Positions 25,535 through 34,730 of a stretch of DNA of 64,000 nucleotides are shown here, in pieces (position 1 is the first letter of the stretch; every line of letters starts with the position of its first letter). Source of the DNA: Mycolicibacterium tusciae JS617 (GTDB lineage: Bacteria > Actinomycetota > Actinomycetes > Mycobacteriales > Mycobacteriaceae). The stretch spans positions 47,843 through 111,842 of the forward strand of contig NZ_AGJJ02000001.1 in the NCBI RefSeq assembly GCF_000243415.2. The letters are read 5' to 3'. A program made the translations under genes and the position numbers. The notes beneath the pieces are model-generated. The model was given only the letters and a program-made list of their open reading frames with translations. It had not been told where the DNA came from and did no database searches.

Positions 25535-25601
25535 GTTGCGCGAAGGCGATTGACGATTGCGCAACGTTGACCTATCTGTATGCGCGTCAGGCATGTAATA
25601 T
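25535..25601 (+). promoter_or_regulatory. Inverted repeat and -10 ahead of tandem-HTH regulator
   Basis: GTTGCGC at 25535-25541 and its inverse GCGCAAC at 25559-25565 flank a 17-bp core. TTGACC follows at 25567, and an A/T-rich -10, TAATAT, lies at 25596-25601, 30 bases before the TTG start. The spacing of TTGACC to TAATAT (23 bp) is too long for a standard promoter, so another -35 or an activator may be used. The inverted repeat is a candidate operator. Confidence 0.4.
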
Positions 25602-25631
25602 CTGGGACCAATCAGGGCTTTTGCGGTCCTG

Positions 25632-26513
25632 TTGAGCAGCGGACCCAGGGAGGCGATCATCGCGGCCGTTGAGCTCGACGCGGAATCCGGCGGGCAACCC
25701 GACGTCAAACGGTTGTCCCAGCAGATGCAGATTCGTCTACGGGAGCTGGGGTTCAGCCTCCTTGGCGCCTCCAAGCTTGGAATCCTATCGCGCTCGACCC
25801 TGACCAGCCTGCGTGACGCGGATCGTGTCCCGAACCTGCAGACGCTCGCCAAACTCGATGACCTGCTGGTGTGGGAGCCCGGGTCGGCCCGGGCGGTTCT
25901 GCACGGCGGCGACCCGGTGCCGCGCGAGCGCGGTGTGTACCGGCAGCTGCCGAAGTCGACCCTGCCCGAGGAGCAGGCAGGGTCCGGGGTCACCCTCGAC
26001 ACCCTGTTCGACCCGAACGAGGACCCCGCCCAGTGGGATTACAGCGGGTTGGTCACCGCGATCGAGCGTCGGCTACGCGAACTGAACATGACCAAGTCGA
26101 AGTTTGCCGCGATCGGCGGCCCCGGACGCTCGACCCTGGCCACGTTGGGCCAACGCGGGTACGTGCCGACCGCCGAGACGCTCGACCGTATCGACCGGTT
26201 CCTGATGTGGGAACGCGGGTCGGCGCTGACCGTGCTGCGTGGGGGAGCCCCAGTGCGGATCGGGTCCGCGATCGCCCATCCCGCGCTCGTGCCGCTCAAC
26301 GCGCTGCGAGACACGTTGAAGGCAATCAAGATCAGACTCAACCGCCAGGCACAGAGCGTGGCGCAGCTTCTGTCCGACGTCGATGAGGCTTTAAGCCGTG
26401 TCAACGTCTCCATAGCAGAAGTGGGGGATCCGGCACGGCGGGCCGTGCCAGATCCAGATTCGGGCAGCCCCGATGAGGGCGATGCCGCAGGTAAGGGAGA
26501 AATCCATGACTAG
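25632..26513 (+). CDS. Regulator with two XRE-type helix-turn-helix repeats
   Basis: A 293-residue protein with a TTG start. Two related units are visible: LRELGFSLLGASKLGILSRS...VPNLQTLAKLDDLLVWEPGS (about residues 36-88) and LRELNMTKSKFAAIGGPGRS...VPTAETLDRIDRFLMWERGS (about 140-195). Both have XRE/lambda-repressor HTH spacing and end in a W-E-x-G-S-A motif followed by V-L-x-G-G. The C-terminal part is helical and may dimerise. It overlaps the start of the next gene (ATGACTAG) and so probably heads an operon with the giant methylase-helicase. Confidence 0.7.
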   Translation: MSSGPREAIIAAVELDAESGGQPDVKRLSQQMQIRLRELGFSLLGASKLGILSRSTLTSLRDADRVPNLQTLAKLDDLLVWEPGSARAVLHGGDPVPRERGVYRQLPKSTLPEEQAGSGVTLDTLFDPNEDPAQWDYSGLVTAIERRLRELNMTKSKFAAIGGPGRSTLATLGQRGYVPTAETLDRIDRFLMWERGSALTVLRGGAPVRIGSAIAHPALVPLNALRDTLKAIKIRLNRQAQSVAQLLSDVDEALSRVNVSIAEVGDPARRAVPDPDSGSPDEGDAAGKGEIHD

Positions 26514-27180
26514 CGGTATGGCCGTAGGGAGGCTGCTATGGGCGACCAGCAGCAACCGGATCTGTTCAGCATCAACGCATCGGATAATGAAGCGCGTGAG
26601 CAGCCAATGGATGCGCGAGGCGGTGCAGGCCGCCTACCGGCAGCTCGGCCTGCCGACGGGCTGGACGAGCGAGCAGACCGAGACGTTCTTCAACCTGGTG
26701 ACCGAGCGGCTGGACAACAAAGCCGCAGCGCTGTCGATCGACCTGGCGCAGGACGCGATCAGTCGGTGGCGGACGGCCCACCCCGGTCAGGAGCCCGACC
26801 ACCAGACCACGGTCGGCCTGCACGAGACAGCCCTGCAGAACGCCAGGGAAGCGGTCGTGCGCCAGGAACTGTACGCGCTGATTCCGACACCGGCCGAGGA
26901 TCAGCCGGAGCCGGTCAGCCGGCCCAGTCCCGAGGTGAGCTGGCAGGACCGGTGGCGCGACGTCCGCTACCGGACCGAACCCAACGAGTCCGTGGAGGAT
27001 CTGGCCGACACGGTGTGGCCACAACGATCGGCGATGTTCAGGGTCAAAGCCGCCTACCTGCTCGCGACTCGCGCGGAGGAGGGCCGTCCCGTGCCCACCC
27101 ACCCGCGCCACCACCTGGTGCCCCGACTCACCCCGCTGGTGGAGGAGGAGCTGAGGGCCGACGGGTACCCGATCGAGTAA
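26506..27180 (+). CDS. Conserved-looking plasmid protein upstream of methylase-helicase
   Basis: Coding signal is clear from about 26587 onward in this frame (AVQAAYRQLGLPTGWTSEQT, FFNLVTERLDNKAAALSIDL, then WQDRWRDVRYRTEPNESVED). ATG 26506 has AGGGAG six bases upstream and overlaps the previous stop; ATG 26587 is the next candidate. The first 27 residues from 26506 look less natural than the other frame, where ATG 26538 has AGGGAGG five bases before it and reads MGDQQQPDLFSINASDNEA. A frameshift near 26600 could join that start to this body. The product is about 200 residues, helical, with no family that I recognise. Confidence 0.6.
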   Translation: MTSGMAVGRLLWATSSNRICSASTHRIMKRVSSQWMREAVQAAYRQLGLPTGWTSEQTETFFNLVTERLDNKAAALSIDLAQDAISRWRTAHPGQEPDHQTTVGLHETALQNAREAVVRQELYALIPTPAEDQPEPVSRPSPEVSWQDRWRDVRYRTEPNESVEDLADTVWPQRSAMFRVKAAYLLATRAEEGRPVPTHPRHHLVPRLTPLVEEELRADGYPIE

Positions 27181-30100
27181 CCCGCAAGAAGAAGGCGCGT
27201 CAGCGCAGCGAGTTCGACGACCCACAGTTGGCGCTGTTCGCCGAGGACAGCTTCGACCTGCCCACCGATCCCCGGGTCATCGACCCTGGTGGCGCCCCGC
27301 TGCCTCCGGTGCGCTTCCCCGACCGCGACGTCACCGAGGAACAGGGCCAGGACACGACGCCGCCGGCGGTCGACTCGTCGACCCTCAACTCCCCGCAGCG
27401 ACCCGCGCTGACCCTGGTGCCGCCTGGGTCAGCGATGCAGGTGGACACCCTCGCCGCTACCGCCGACAGGCCAGCCGAGAATCGGCCCACCCTCAGCGCG
27501 GTCCCCGACACCGCCGCCAGCCGTGACGCCGTCCACGATGCTGCCGACACCGAGCACGTGGCCCCGGCCGCGGCCACCCCGCACCCACTGGAGGAGGTGG
27601 TGCACCCGCCAGCGGTGGACTTTCAGCCCGGCACCGACATCCGCGTCCCGTCGGGCACCAAGGCCCGGCTGCTGGCCAACATCGCCGTCATCGACACCCT
27701 GACGCGGATGCAGCGTGACGGACGGTCCGCCACCGCCGCCGAGCAGCAGACCCTGGCGTGTTGGTCGGGCTGGGGCGCGATCGCCGACGTCTTCGACACC
27801 CGCAAGGACACCTACGAATCCCAGCGCGAATACCTCAAAGAGGTGCTGGGGCAGAGCCAGTACCGGGCCGCCTCAGCCAGCACACTCAACGCCCACTACA
27901 CCGACCCGGCCATCGCCGAACACATGTGGAAAGCCTTGCAACACGCCGGATTCAGCGGCGGCCGCGTCCTGGAGCCGGGCTGCGGATCGGGCACCTTCAT
28001 TGGCCTGGCGCCTAAGAGTGCCCAGATGGTCGGCGTGGAGAAAGACCCGATCAGCGCCGCGGTGGCCGCCCACCTGTATCCGTCGGCCCAAATCCGTTCC
28101 GAGGGCTTCGAAACCACCAACGTGCCCAACGGCAGCTTCGCCGCCGTCATCGGCAACGTGCCGTTCGGGGACTTCGCGCTGCGTGACCCCTCGTACAACC
28201 CGAAACGGCTGTCCATCCACAACCACTTCATCGTCAAGTCGCTGGACCTGACCGCCCCCGGTGGCTACGTCGTGGCGCTCACCAGCCGCTACACCATGGA
28301 CAACGTCGACGACAAAGCCCGCCGTGAAATCCTGGCCCGCGCTGACCTGCTCGGCGCCGTGCGGTTGCCCACCGCGGCGTTCCGCCGGGTCGCCGGCACC
28401 GAGGTCGTCACCGACATCCTCGTGCTGCGCCGCCGCGAGGCCGACCGCGAGATCGCAGTGGGGGAGGACAGCTGGCTGCAGGTAGCCGACATGGACCTCG
28501 TCACCGGCGACGGACAGACGTCGTCGCTGCCGGTCAACACCTACTTCCATGAGCATCCCGAATACATGCTCGGCACCCCGATGATCGGGCACGGCATCCA
28601 CGGCAGCACCACCCTGCAGGTCCAGACGATGGACCCCTCGGCGGTCGGCGACCAGGTCGCCCGCTGCCTGCGCAGCATCATCGACACCGCGATCGACAAG
28701 GATCGCGGCCTGACCGCCAGCCCGAGCAGCCTCACCGACGTCACCGAAGTCAGCTTCGATCCCGGCCTGCTGACCAAAGCGAGCGCCGGGCAACTGCCCG
28801 CCTACGGCACCCTGCGTTTCAACGCCGAGGCCGACCGGTTCGAATCCTGGGACCGCGACAAATGGGTCGAAACCAAGGTCTATCAGAGCCGCAAAGACGA
28901 AACGATCAAGCTGCTGGCGCTGCGCGATGCCGCCAACGCCGTCGTGGCATCCCAGCGCAACGGGCTACCGCCAGAAGACCGCGAGCATCTGCGCGGCCAG
29001 CTCAACCGCATCTACGACGCCTACGTCAAACGCCACGGCCCGATCCAGCGGTTCAAGTGGAGCACTCCCGCCGAGGTCACCCAGGACAAACGCGACGAAA
29101 AGCTCGCCAAGAAGATCGAGTTGTGGCGCAAGAAGAACCCCGACGCCGCGCGGGTCCCCGAGGAACTCGTCGAGCAGTGGGACCAGCAGGCCTGGGAGAC
29201 CCCCAACCCCTACAAGCTGCGCCCGCACATCGTCACCGCCCTGCGCAACGACCCGTCCTGGACCACGGTGCTGGCCCTGGAGTCCTACGACGAGCAGACC
29301 AAGGAGGTCCGCAAGGCGCCGATCTTCAGCGTCGACCTGCTGGGGCCGCCCACCATCCGCGACCGCGCCGAAACCGCCGACGAAGCTCTGGCCATCAGCC
29401 TTGACCAGCACGGCGGCGTCGACCTCGACCACATCGCCACCCTGCTGGGCACAGACAAAGACGCCGCCCGTGAACACCTGCGCGGCCTGGTGTTTCCCTC
29501 ACTGCGCGACCCCGACGTGTTGATACCTGCTGCTACCGCCCTGTCGGGCAACGTGCGCCGCCAGCTGCGTGATGCCGAAAAGGCCGCCGAAAACGATCCC
29601 CGCTACCACGAATACGTTGACGCGCTGCGCACGGTGCAGCCCGTCGACCGGCAGGCCAGCCAGATCAGCGCCCGACCTGGATCCCCCTGGATCGACGCCC
29701 GCTACGTCGGCCAGTTCGCCCGCGAAACCTTCGCACCCTCCGAGCACAAGATTCCCCGCGTCACTGTCGATCACATCCAAGGCGTGTGGACCATCGAATG
29801 CCCCGCCCACGACCGGGCACATGCCAGTTTCTTCGAAACCTGGGGAACCCGCTACGACAACCGCGACGCCATCGACCTGCTCGAAATGGTGTGCAACAAC
29901 AAGGAAATCGTCGTCAAGTACACCGCCGAGGAGACCGAGCGCACCGGCCGCACCGGCGTGAACCGCGACGCGACGGTTGCCGCGCAGGCCAAAGCCACCA
30001 AGATCAGCGAGGCGTTCCAGAAATGGATCTTCGCCGACGAGACTCGCCGCGACGAACTGGTCAATGTCTACAACGAACGGTTCAACTGCCTGCGGGCACC

Positions 30101-32954
30101 GAAATACTCCGGTGCGGCGCTGACCCTGCCCGGCCTGTCGAAGCGCTTCGAACCGCACCCCTACCAACGCGACGCGGTGGCACGAATCATCGCCGAGCCC
30201 AACGTGCTGCTCGACCACGTGGTCGGCGCAGGCAAATCCGGCACCATGTTCATGGCCGCGATGGAAATGCGCCGACTCGGGCTGGCACGCCAACCCTGGC
30301 TCGTGGTGCCCAACCACATCATTGAGCAGGTCGGCAAGGAGGCCAAGTGGTGGTACCCCAGCGCTGAAATCCTGCTCGGCGCACCGGGAACCGACCCCGA
30401 AGGCCGCCGCCGGTTCATCGCCCAGTCTGCCACCTCGGACTGGGACATGGTCATCGCGCCGCAGTCGCTGTTCGAAGCGATCCCGGTCGGGCCCGAGGTG
30501 CAACGCGACTACATCGAACGCGAACTGGAAATCCTGCGCGAAGCACTCACCGCCACCACCGAGGACACCACCCCAACCAGCGTCAAACGTCTCGAGAAGG
30601 CGCTGCAGCGCTACGAAACCAAACTCAAAGACCTCACCGAGCAGGCCAGCAAGGACACCGGTCTGCGGTTCGAGCAGACAGGCGCGGACTACCTTTTCAT
30701 CGACGAAGCCCACATGTTCAAAAACAGAACAAGGCTGTCAGCAGTCAAGGAATTGGCGTGCCCCAACGGATCTGAGCGTGCCGACGACCTGGCGATGAAG
30801 ATGGATATGCTGCGCCAGCGCCGCGGCGAGGAGGCCCTGGCCGCCGGCCGCCAGCCCACCGCGGCCGACGAGCGGGTCGCCACCTTCGCCACCGGCACTC
30901 CCGTCGCCAACAGCCTCGGCGAAATGTATGTCATGCAGCGCTACCTGCGTCCCGACCTGCTCGACGACGCCGGCGTGTTCCACCTCAACGACTGGGGAGC
31001 AGCGTTCACCTCCACCATCAACACCGTCGAGGTCAACGCCACCGGCACCCAGCTGCGGCCGGTCACCCGCGTCGGCAAGTTCTGCAACCTGCAGGAGCTG
31101 CTGAAGCTGTCCTCGGTGTTCACCGACGTCATCACCCGCGACCAGGTGCTCGACCAGGCCGACATCGAGCTGCCGGAACTGGTCGGCGGCAAACGCACCA
31201 TCATCAACATCCCAGCCGATCAGGAACTCAAAGACTTCATCACCGACCTCGGGTACCGGGCCACCGACATCGACCCGAAGAACATGGCCCGCGACAACAT
31301 CCTCAAGATCAGCAACGACGGCCGGGAGGCCAGCCTCGACCCTCGGATGGTGCACCTGCCCGCCCCGGCATACTCGCGTACCGCAGCAGTGGCCGACCAG
31401 ATCATGGCGGTGCACAAGGCCACCGCCGACCGCATCTACAAAGACCCCCAGCACGGCCACGACATGCCCAATCCCGGCGGGCTGCAGATCGTGTTCTGCG
31501 ACCGGGGCACGCCCACCAAGAAGGCCGGAAAACCCAAAGACAGCTTCGGCATGTATACCGCCATCCGCGACGAGCTGATCAGCCGCGGCATGCCGGCCGA
31601 GAAAATCCGGTTCATCCACGACGCCGAAAAACCCGAGGACAAGCTACGACTGTTCGATGAATGCAACCGCGGGATGGTCTCGGTGCTACTCGGATCAACA
31701 GAGAAGATGGGTACCGGCACAAACGTACAGGCCCGCGCGGTCGCCCTCCATCACGTCGACGTGCCCTGGCGCCCAGCCGATCTGGAGCAGCGCGAGGGCC
31801 GAATCATCCGACAAGGCAACCAGAATCGCGCGGTTCACATCTTCAACTACGTCGTCGAAGGCAGCTACGACACGGTGATGTGGCAGAAGATCGAGGCCAA
31901 ATCGCTGTTCATCGAACAGGTCAAACGCGCCGACATCGCCGTCGATGAAGTCGAGGACGTCGGTGGGGGAGACCTCAGCGCCAGCGCCGCCGAAACCAAG
32001 GCCATCGCCACCGGCGACCCCCGCTACGTGCGACAGGTGCAACTCCAAGACGAGATCGACCACCTCGCCGCACTGGAACGCTCCCACCACGAGACCCTGG
32101 CCAGCCGTGACCGCGAAATCGCCGCCACCCAACGCCAACTCGCCATCGTCAACTCCGACCTGCAGGCCCTGGCGCCCGTGGTTGAAGACGTCGCCGCCCG
32201 CAACCCCGATGCCCGTCCCACCGTCCTGGTCGAAGGCCGTGGACATAAGGAGCGTAAGGACGCCGCCGACGCGTTCGCCACCGTCTGCCGCAACACCTAC
32301 CACGCCATGAAGAACGCCCCCGGCTACGAGAACCGCCCGCTCAACGCCTCGATCAACGGTGTCGGGCTCCTCGCCCGCCGCGACCACATGAACTCGAAAC
32401 TGTGGATCAAAGCCGACGTGCCGTCAGCCGAAATCGACGCCACGGTGCTCGATCTGCACGAAACCGTGGGCAGCCGCGACGACAGCGGCAGCGCCAAAAC
32501 CCGGGGCCTGCTCACCCGCCTGGAGAACCTCTACAAGGACCTTCCCAACCATCACCAGCGGCTACAACGCAACCACGACCAGCTCACCGCCACCATCGAA
32601 GACCTCCAAACCACTGAGGTCGAGCAGTTCGACCGCGGCCACGAACTGGCCGCGCTCAGAGAAGAACATTCCACCTTGACCACAATGCTGCGTCTAGAAG
32701 CCCAATCCGAGGCCGCCAAAGCCAAAGCCGCCGAGGCCCAGCACCGCATGCGGGCCGCCGGCCGCGAACCCGGATGGTCCCTGCACCTCAACCCAACCCC
32801 GTTCCTCCTCGAGGAATCCGGCCTCGACACCGCCGAGCAGTACCGCTTCGCCCACAAAATCGCCGAGCGTTCCCGCGCCGCCGACTACCTTGCCTCCCAA
32901 CAGGAACAGGGCCAGGAGCACGACCGCGACACCGACGAAGGGCTGGCGCTGTGA
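27177..32954 (+). CDS. Giant N6-methylase/SNF2-DEAD helicase fusion, DarB-like
   Basis: Counting from Val at 27177 the protein has about 1925 residues. Order of domains: acidic/Pro-rich leader; methylase-like domain with SAM motif VLEPGCGSGTFIGLA near residue 264 and NVPFGDF near 326 in place of the usual NPPF/Y; central region; superfamily 2 helicase core with HVVGAGKSGTM (Walker A) near 1015, FIDEAHMFKN (DEAH) near 1174 and LEQREGRIIRQGNQNRAVHI (motif VI) near 1538; C-terminal coiled coil about 1620-1850. Such fusions occur on conjugative plasmids and phages; P1 DarB is an antirestriction example. The expected start overlapping the previous stop would be GTGA, but here it reads GTAA, so the codon at 27177 is GTA. 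The next in-frame TTG is 27228. The true start is unresolved. Confidence 0.85.
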   Translation, partial: VTRKKKARQRSEFDDPQLALFAEDSFDLPTDPRVIDPGGAPLPPVRFPDRDVTEEQGQDTTPPAVDSSTLNSPQRPALTLVPPGSAMQVDTLAATADRPAENRPTLSAVPDTAASRDAVHDAADTEHVAPAAATPHPLEEVVHPPAVDFQPGTDIRVPSGTKARLLANIAVIDTLTRMQRDGRSATAAEQQTLACWSGWGAIADVFDTRKDTYESQREYLKEVLGQSQYRAASASTLNAHYTDPAIAEHMWKALQHAGFSGGRVLEPGCGSGTFIGLAPKSAQMVGVEKDPISAAVAAHLYPSAQIRSEGFETTNVPNGSFAAVIGNVPFGDFALRDPSYNPKRLSIHNHFIVKSLDLTAPGGYVVALTSRYTMDNVDDKARREILARADLLGAVRLPTAAFRRVAGTEVVTDILVLRRREADREIAVGEDSWLQVADMDLVTGDGQTSSLPVNTYFHEHPEYMLGTPMIGHGIHGSTTLQVQTMDPSAVGDQVARCLRSIIDTAIDKDRGLTASPSSLTDVTEVSFDPGLLTKASAGQLPAYGTLRFNAEADRFESWDRDKWVETKVYQSRKDETIKLLALRDAANAVVASQRNGLPPEDREHLRGQLNRIYDAYVKRHGPIQRFKWSTPAEVTQDKRDEKLAKKIELWRKKNPDAARVPEELVEQWDQQAWETPNPYKLRPHIVTALRNDPSWTTVLALESYDEQTKEVRKAPIFSVDLLGPPTIRDRAETADEALAISLDQHGGVDLDHIATLLGTDKDAAREHLRGLVFPSLRDPDVLIPAATALSGNVRRQLRDAEKAAENDPRYHEYVDALRTVQPVDRQASQISARPGSPWIDARYVGQFARETFAPSEHKIPRVTVDHIQGVWTIECPAHDRAHASFFETWGTRYDNRDAIDLLEMVCNNKEIVVKYTAEETERTGRTGVNRDATVAAQAKATKISEAFQKWIFADETRRDELVNVYNERFNCLRAPKYSGAALTLPGLSKRFEPHPYQRDAVARIIAEPNVLLDHVVGAGKSGTMFMAAMEMRRLGLARQPWLVVPNHIIEQVGKEAKWWYPSAEILLGAPGTDPEGRRRFIAQSATSDWDMVIAPQSLFEAIPVGPEVQRDYIERELEILREALTATTEDTTPTSVKRLEKALQRYETKLKDLTEQASKDTGLRFEQTGADYLFIDEAHMFKNRTRLSAVKELACPNGSERADDLAMKMDMLRQRRGEEALAAGRQPTAADERVATFATGTPVANSLGEMYVMQRYLRPDLLDDAGVFHLNDWGAAFTSTINTVEVNATGTQLRPVTRVGKFCNLQELLKLSSVFTDVITRDQVLDQADIELPELVGGKRTIINIPADQELKDFITDLGYRATDIDPKNMARDNILKISNDGREASLDPRMVHLPAPAYSRTAAVADQIMAVHKATADRIYKDPQHGHDMPNPGGLQIVFCDRGTPTKKAGKPKDSFGMYTAIRDELISRGMPAEKIRFIHDAEKPEDKLRLFDECNRGMVSVLLGSTEKMGTGTNVQARAVALHHVDVPWRPADLEQREGRIIRQGNQNRAVHIFNYVVEGSYDTVMWQKIEAKSLFIEQVKRADIAVDEVEDVGGGDLSASAAETKAIATGDPRYVRQVQLQDEIDHLAALERSHHETLASRDREIAATQRQLAIVNSDLQALAPVVEDVAARNPDARPTVLVEGRGHKERKDAADAFATVCRNTYHAMKNAPGYENRPLNASINGVGLLARRDHMNSKLWIKADVPSAEIDATVLDLHETVGSRDDSGSAKTRGLLTRLENLYKDLPNHHQRLQRNHDQLTATIEDLQTTEVEQFDRGHELAALREEHSTLTTMLRLEAQSEAAKAKAAEAQHRMRAAGREPGWSLHLNPTPFLLEESGLDTAEQYRFAHKIAERSRAADYLASQQEQGQEHDRDTDEGLAL

Positions 32955-33700
32955 ACTCAGAACGTACCGACAACGCCGACCGCGGCACAACCACAGGGCC
33001 CGACGACCCATGGTGGAGCTACACCCAAGGCTGCGCCGCCGCGCTGAGCAGGGGAGTGGAACCACCCGTGGTGGCAACCCATGGCCCACTGCTACAACCC
33101 AACGAAGTGACCAGGCTCAGCGCCCCCGCCCACTACAGCCGCCTAGTCGGTGGCGACGGCCACTTCGACCGCGCCGGCGGCACATTCTTCGTCAATCCGC
33201 TACTCATGGCCGGAGCGATGGCCACCCAAGGAGCGGTCAACCGTGGCCGACGACGCCGCGCCGAGCAGGATGCCCAACCCAGCTGGCGCAACCACCGCCC
33301 AGCCGCGGTGCTGACCACCAACTTGCGGCTGATGTGCAGCCGCCCCGACGGCGGCTACACATCGTTCTGGTACCAAGACCTCGCCGAGTTCTACCCCCAA
33401 CCGCACGCCCGCACCCTGGTCATGTCATTCGACGAAGACCACACCTCGCCCCTGCAACTCACCGGACCAGCCGCACCCGCCATCAGCCTCTGGGCAGGCC
33501 ACGCCATCTACGGCGACGCCTGGCGCGAACACCCCCACCTCGCCGCCCTCATCCCCAGCGAACAGGACCACCACCGCGACCAGGAACAGCCGCTCACCGA
33601 TGGGCTCACCGATCAGCAGCGGCAGTGGTGGACCGACCAACAACAGCGCAGACCACACCACAGGACCCGCAGCGCCGACGAACAAGGACTGAGCCGATGA
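32951..33700 (+). CDS. Conserved-looking protein coupled to methylase-helicase
   Basis: A 249-residue protein starting at GTG 32951, which overlaps the helicase stop as GTGA. It contains one hydrophobic patch (GTFFVNPLLMAGAMATQGAV, about residues 75-95), then a basic stretch, then a globular part (AVLTTNLRLMCSRPDGGYTS, FWYQDLAEFYPQPHARTLVM) and an acidic-basic tail. The LVMSF...P...WAGHAIYG pattern looks like a small PH-like or nucleotide-handling fold but I do not recognise it. Tight coupling implies joint function with the helicase. Confidence 0.65.
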   Translation: MNSERTDNADRGTTTGPDDPWWSYTQGCAAALSRGVEPPVVATHGPLLQPNEVTRLSAPAHYSRLVGGDGHFDRAGGTFFVNPLLMAGAMATQGAVNRGRRRRAEQDAQPSWRNHRPAAVLTTNLRLMCSRPDGGYTSFWYQDLAEFYPQPHARTLVMSFDEDHTSPLQLTGPAAPAISLWAGHAIYGDAWREHPHLAALIPSEQDHHRDQEQPLTDGLTDQQRQWWTDQQQRRPHHRTRSADEQGLSR

Positions 33701-34242
33701 CCATACCCATCACACTGTTTGTTGGCGCCGGACGTGTCGGGCAAGCTGATTACGATATAGAGATGCCACAAGCGATCTTTATTCACGACGCGAACCACTA
33801 TTTGCATCCGTTGTCGCTTGACCTGATCGACATCGCCGATCGTGACGAGCTGGCCATGTACCTGCGCGCCCCATACCCGCCGGACAGGTTCGTCGAGACA
33901 TTCGCAACAGAGGGCCCGTTTGGGCGTCTCGACTTCTGGTTCAGCCGCTGGCCCGGGCCAGAGCCGCGCGCTGTCAATCGGCCCGCAACTGAGCTGTTCA
34001 TGTACGCGGCGAAACTGCGGCCAAGCACCGTGCCGCTCCTCCGTGGCCGAATCATGGTCGGCTCTCATGACGCAGACGGCGGCCTCGCCGGGCTAACGAA
34101 CGAGCAAATCCACGCTATCGTCTTGCACGCGAACGACTGGCGCGGACCAATACGGCTTGAGTGGCGCTACGCCGCGGACGCTCATGCTCAGCGGCGCCGG
34201 CGCAAGACATCTCAGCGTGACCGCCGCCCACTGAGAATCTGA
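33697..34242 (+). CDS. Unknown 181-residue protein, third gene of helicase operon
   Basis: ATG 33697 overlaps the previous stop as ATGA. The protein begins MTIPITLFVGAGRVGQADYD and continues with YLHPLSLDLIDIADRDELAM and FGRLDFWFSRWPGPEPRAV. It has no membrane helix or signal. The C-terminus is very basic. Base composition is a little lower in GC than the two genes before it. I do not recognise the family. Confidence 0.55.
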   Translation: MTIPITLFVGAGRVGQADYDIEMPQAIFIHDANHYLHPLSLDLIDIADRDELAMYLRAPYPPDRFVETFATEGPFGRLDFWFSRWPGPEPRAVNRPATELFMYAAKLRPSTVPLLRGRIMVGSHDADGGLAGLTNEQIHAIVLHANDWRGPIRLEWRYAADAHAQRRRRKTSQRDRRPLRI

Positions 34243-34338
34243 ACCGGGTCCCGCTGCCAAGCCGACGTTGGCGGATGCCGCCTGCGGCGGTGACCGAAAG
34301 CCACGTCAGGAGGCTCAGTAAGAGGCCGCGGCGCGTCG

Positions 34339-34614
34339 TCACCCCGGGGGCAGCCATTCGGTGCCGATGTCGTCTCCGTCGCCGGAGCGTCTTCTGCGGG
34401 CGATCCGGACTGCTTCCTCTAGCTGGGCGGGGGTGTACATCCACCCGTCGGCGGTCCATGTTCGGGGAACTAGCTGAGCGATAACCGGTTGCGGGAGGCC
34501 GCACGCGGCGGCGACGTCGGCGATGGTGAGGTGCGCGTCGATCGACGCGTTGGCGGCGTGGGGTCCGCCGTCTATGACTCGTAGCAGCGGCCGCGAGTGG
34601 TCATCATTGGTCAT
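34339..34614 (-). CDS. MerR/excisionase-like HTH protein
   Basis: A 91-residue protein with LTIADVAAACGLPQPVIAQL followed by WTADGWMYTPAQLEEAVRIA. This is the winged-helix layout of small MerR-like or excisionase proteins. It is convergent with the helicase operon. About 100 bases on each side are non-coding. Confidence 0.55.
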   Translation of the reverse strand: MTNDDHSRPLLRVIDGGPHAANASIDAHLTIADVAAACGLPQPVIAQLVPRTWTADGWMYTPAQLEEAVRIARRRRSGDGDDIGTEWLPPG

Positions 34615-34730
34615 ATGTCCAGGCTACGGGGATATTGCGTTCGGGCCGCGCACTGATTTTCACGCGGCCCTGCCCGCCTTGTCGACGGTCCCAGCACAGC
34701 GGACGTCTCAGCACAATGATGCTGTTGAGG

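Noticed and set aside
26538..27176. N-terminal extension of the giant helicase from ATG 26538
   Set aside because: The translated sequence is Arg/Gly/Ala-rich and overlaps a well-behaved gene in another frame; kept only as a possible frameshift observation.
32774..32950. Upstream extension of the gene at 32951
   Set aside because: It lies within the helicase coding sequence, and the GTGA overlap at 32951 gives a natural start.
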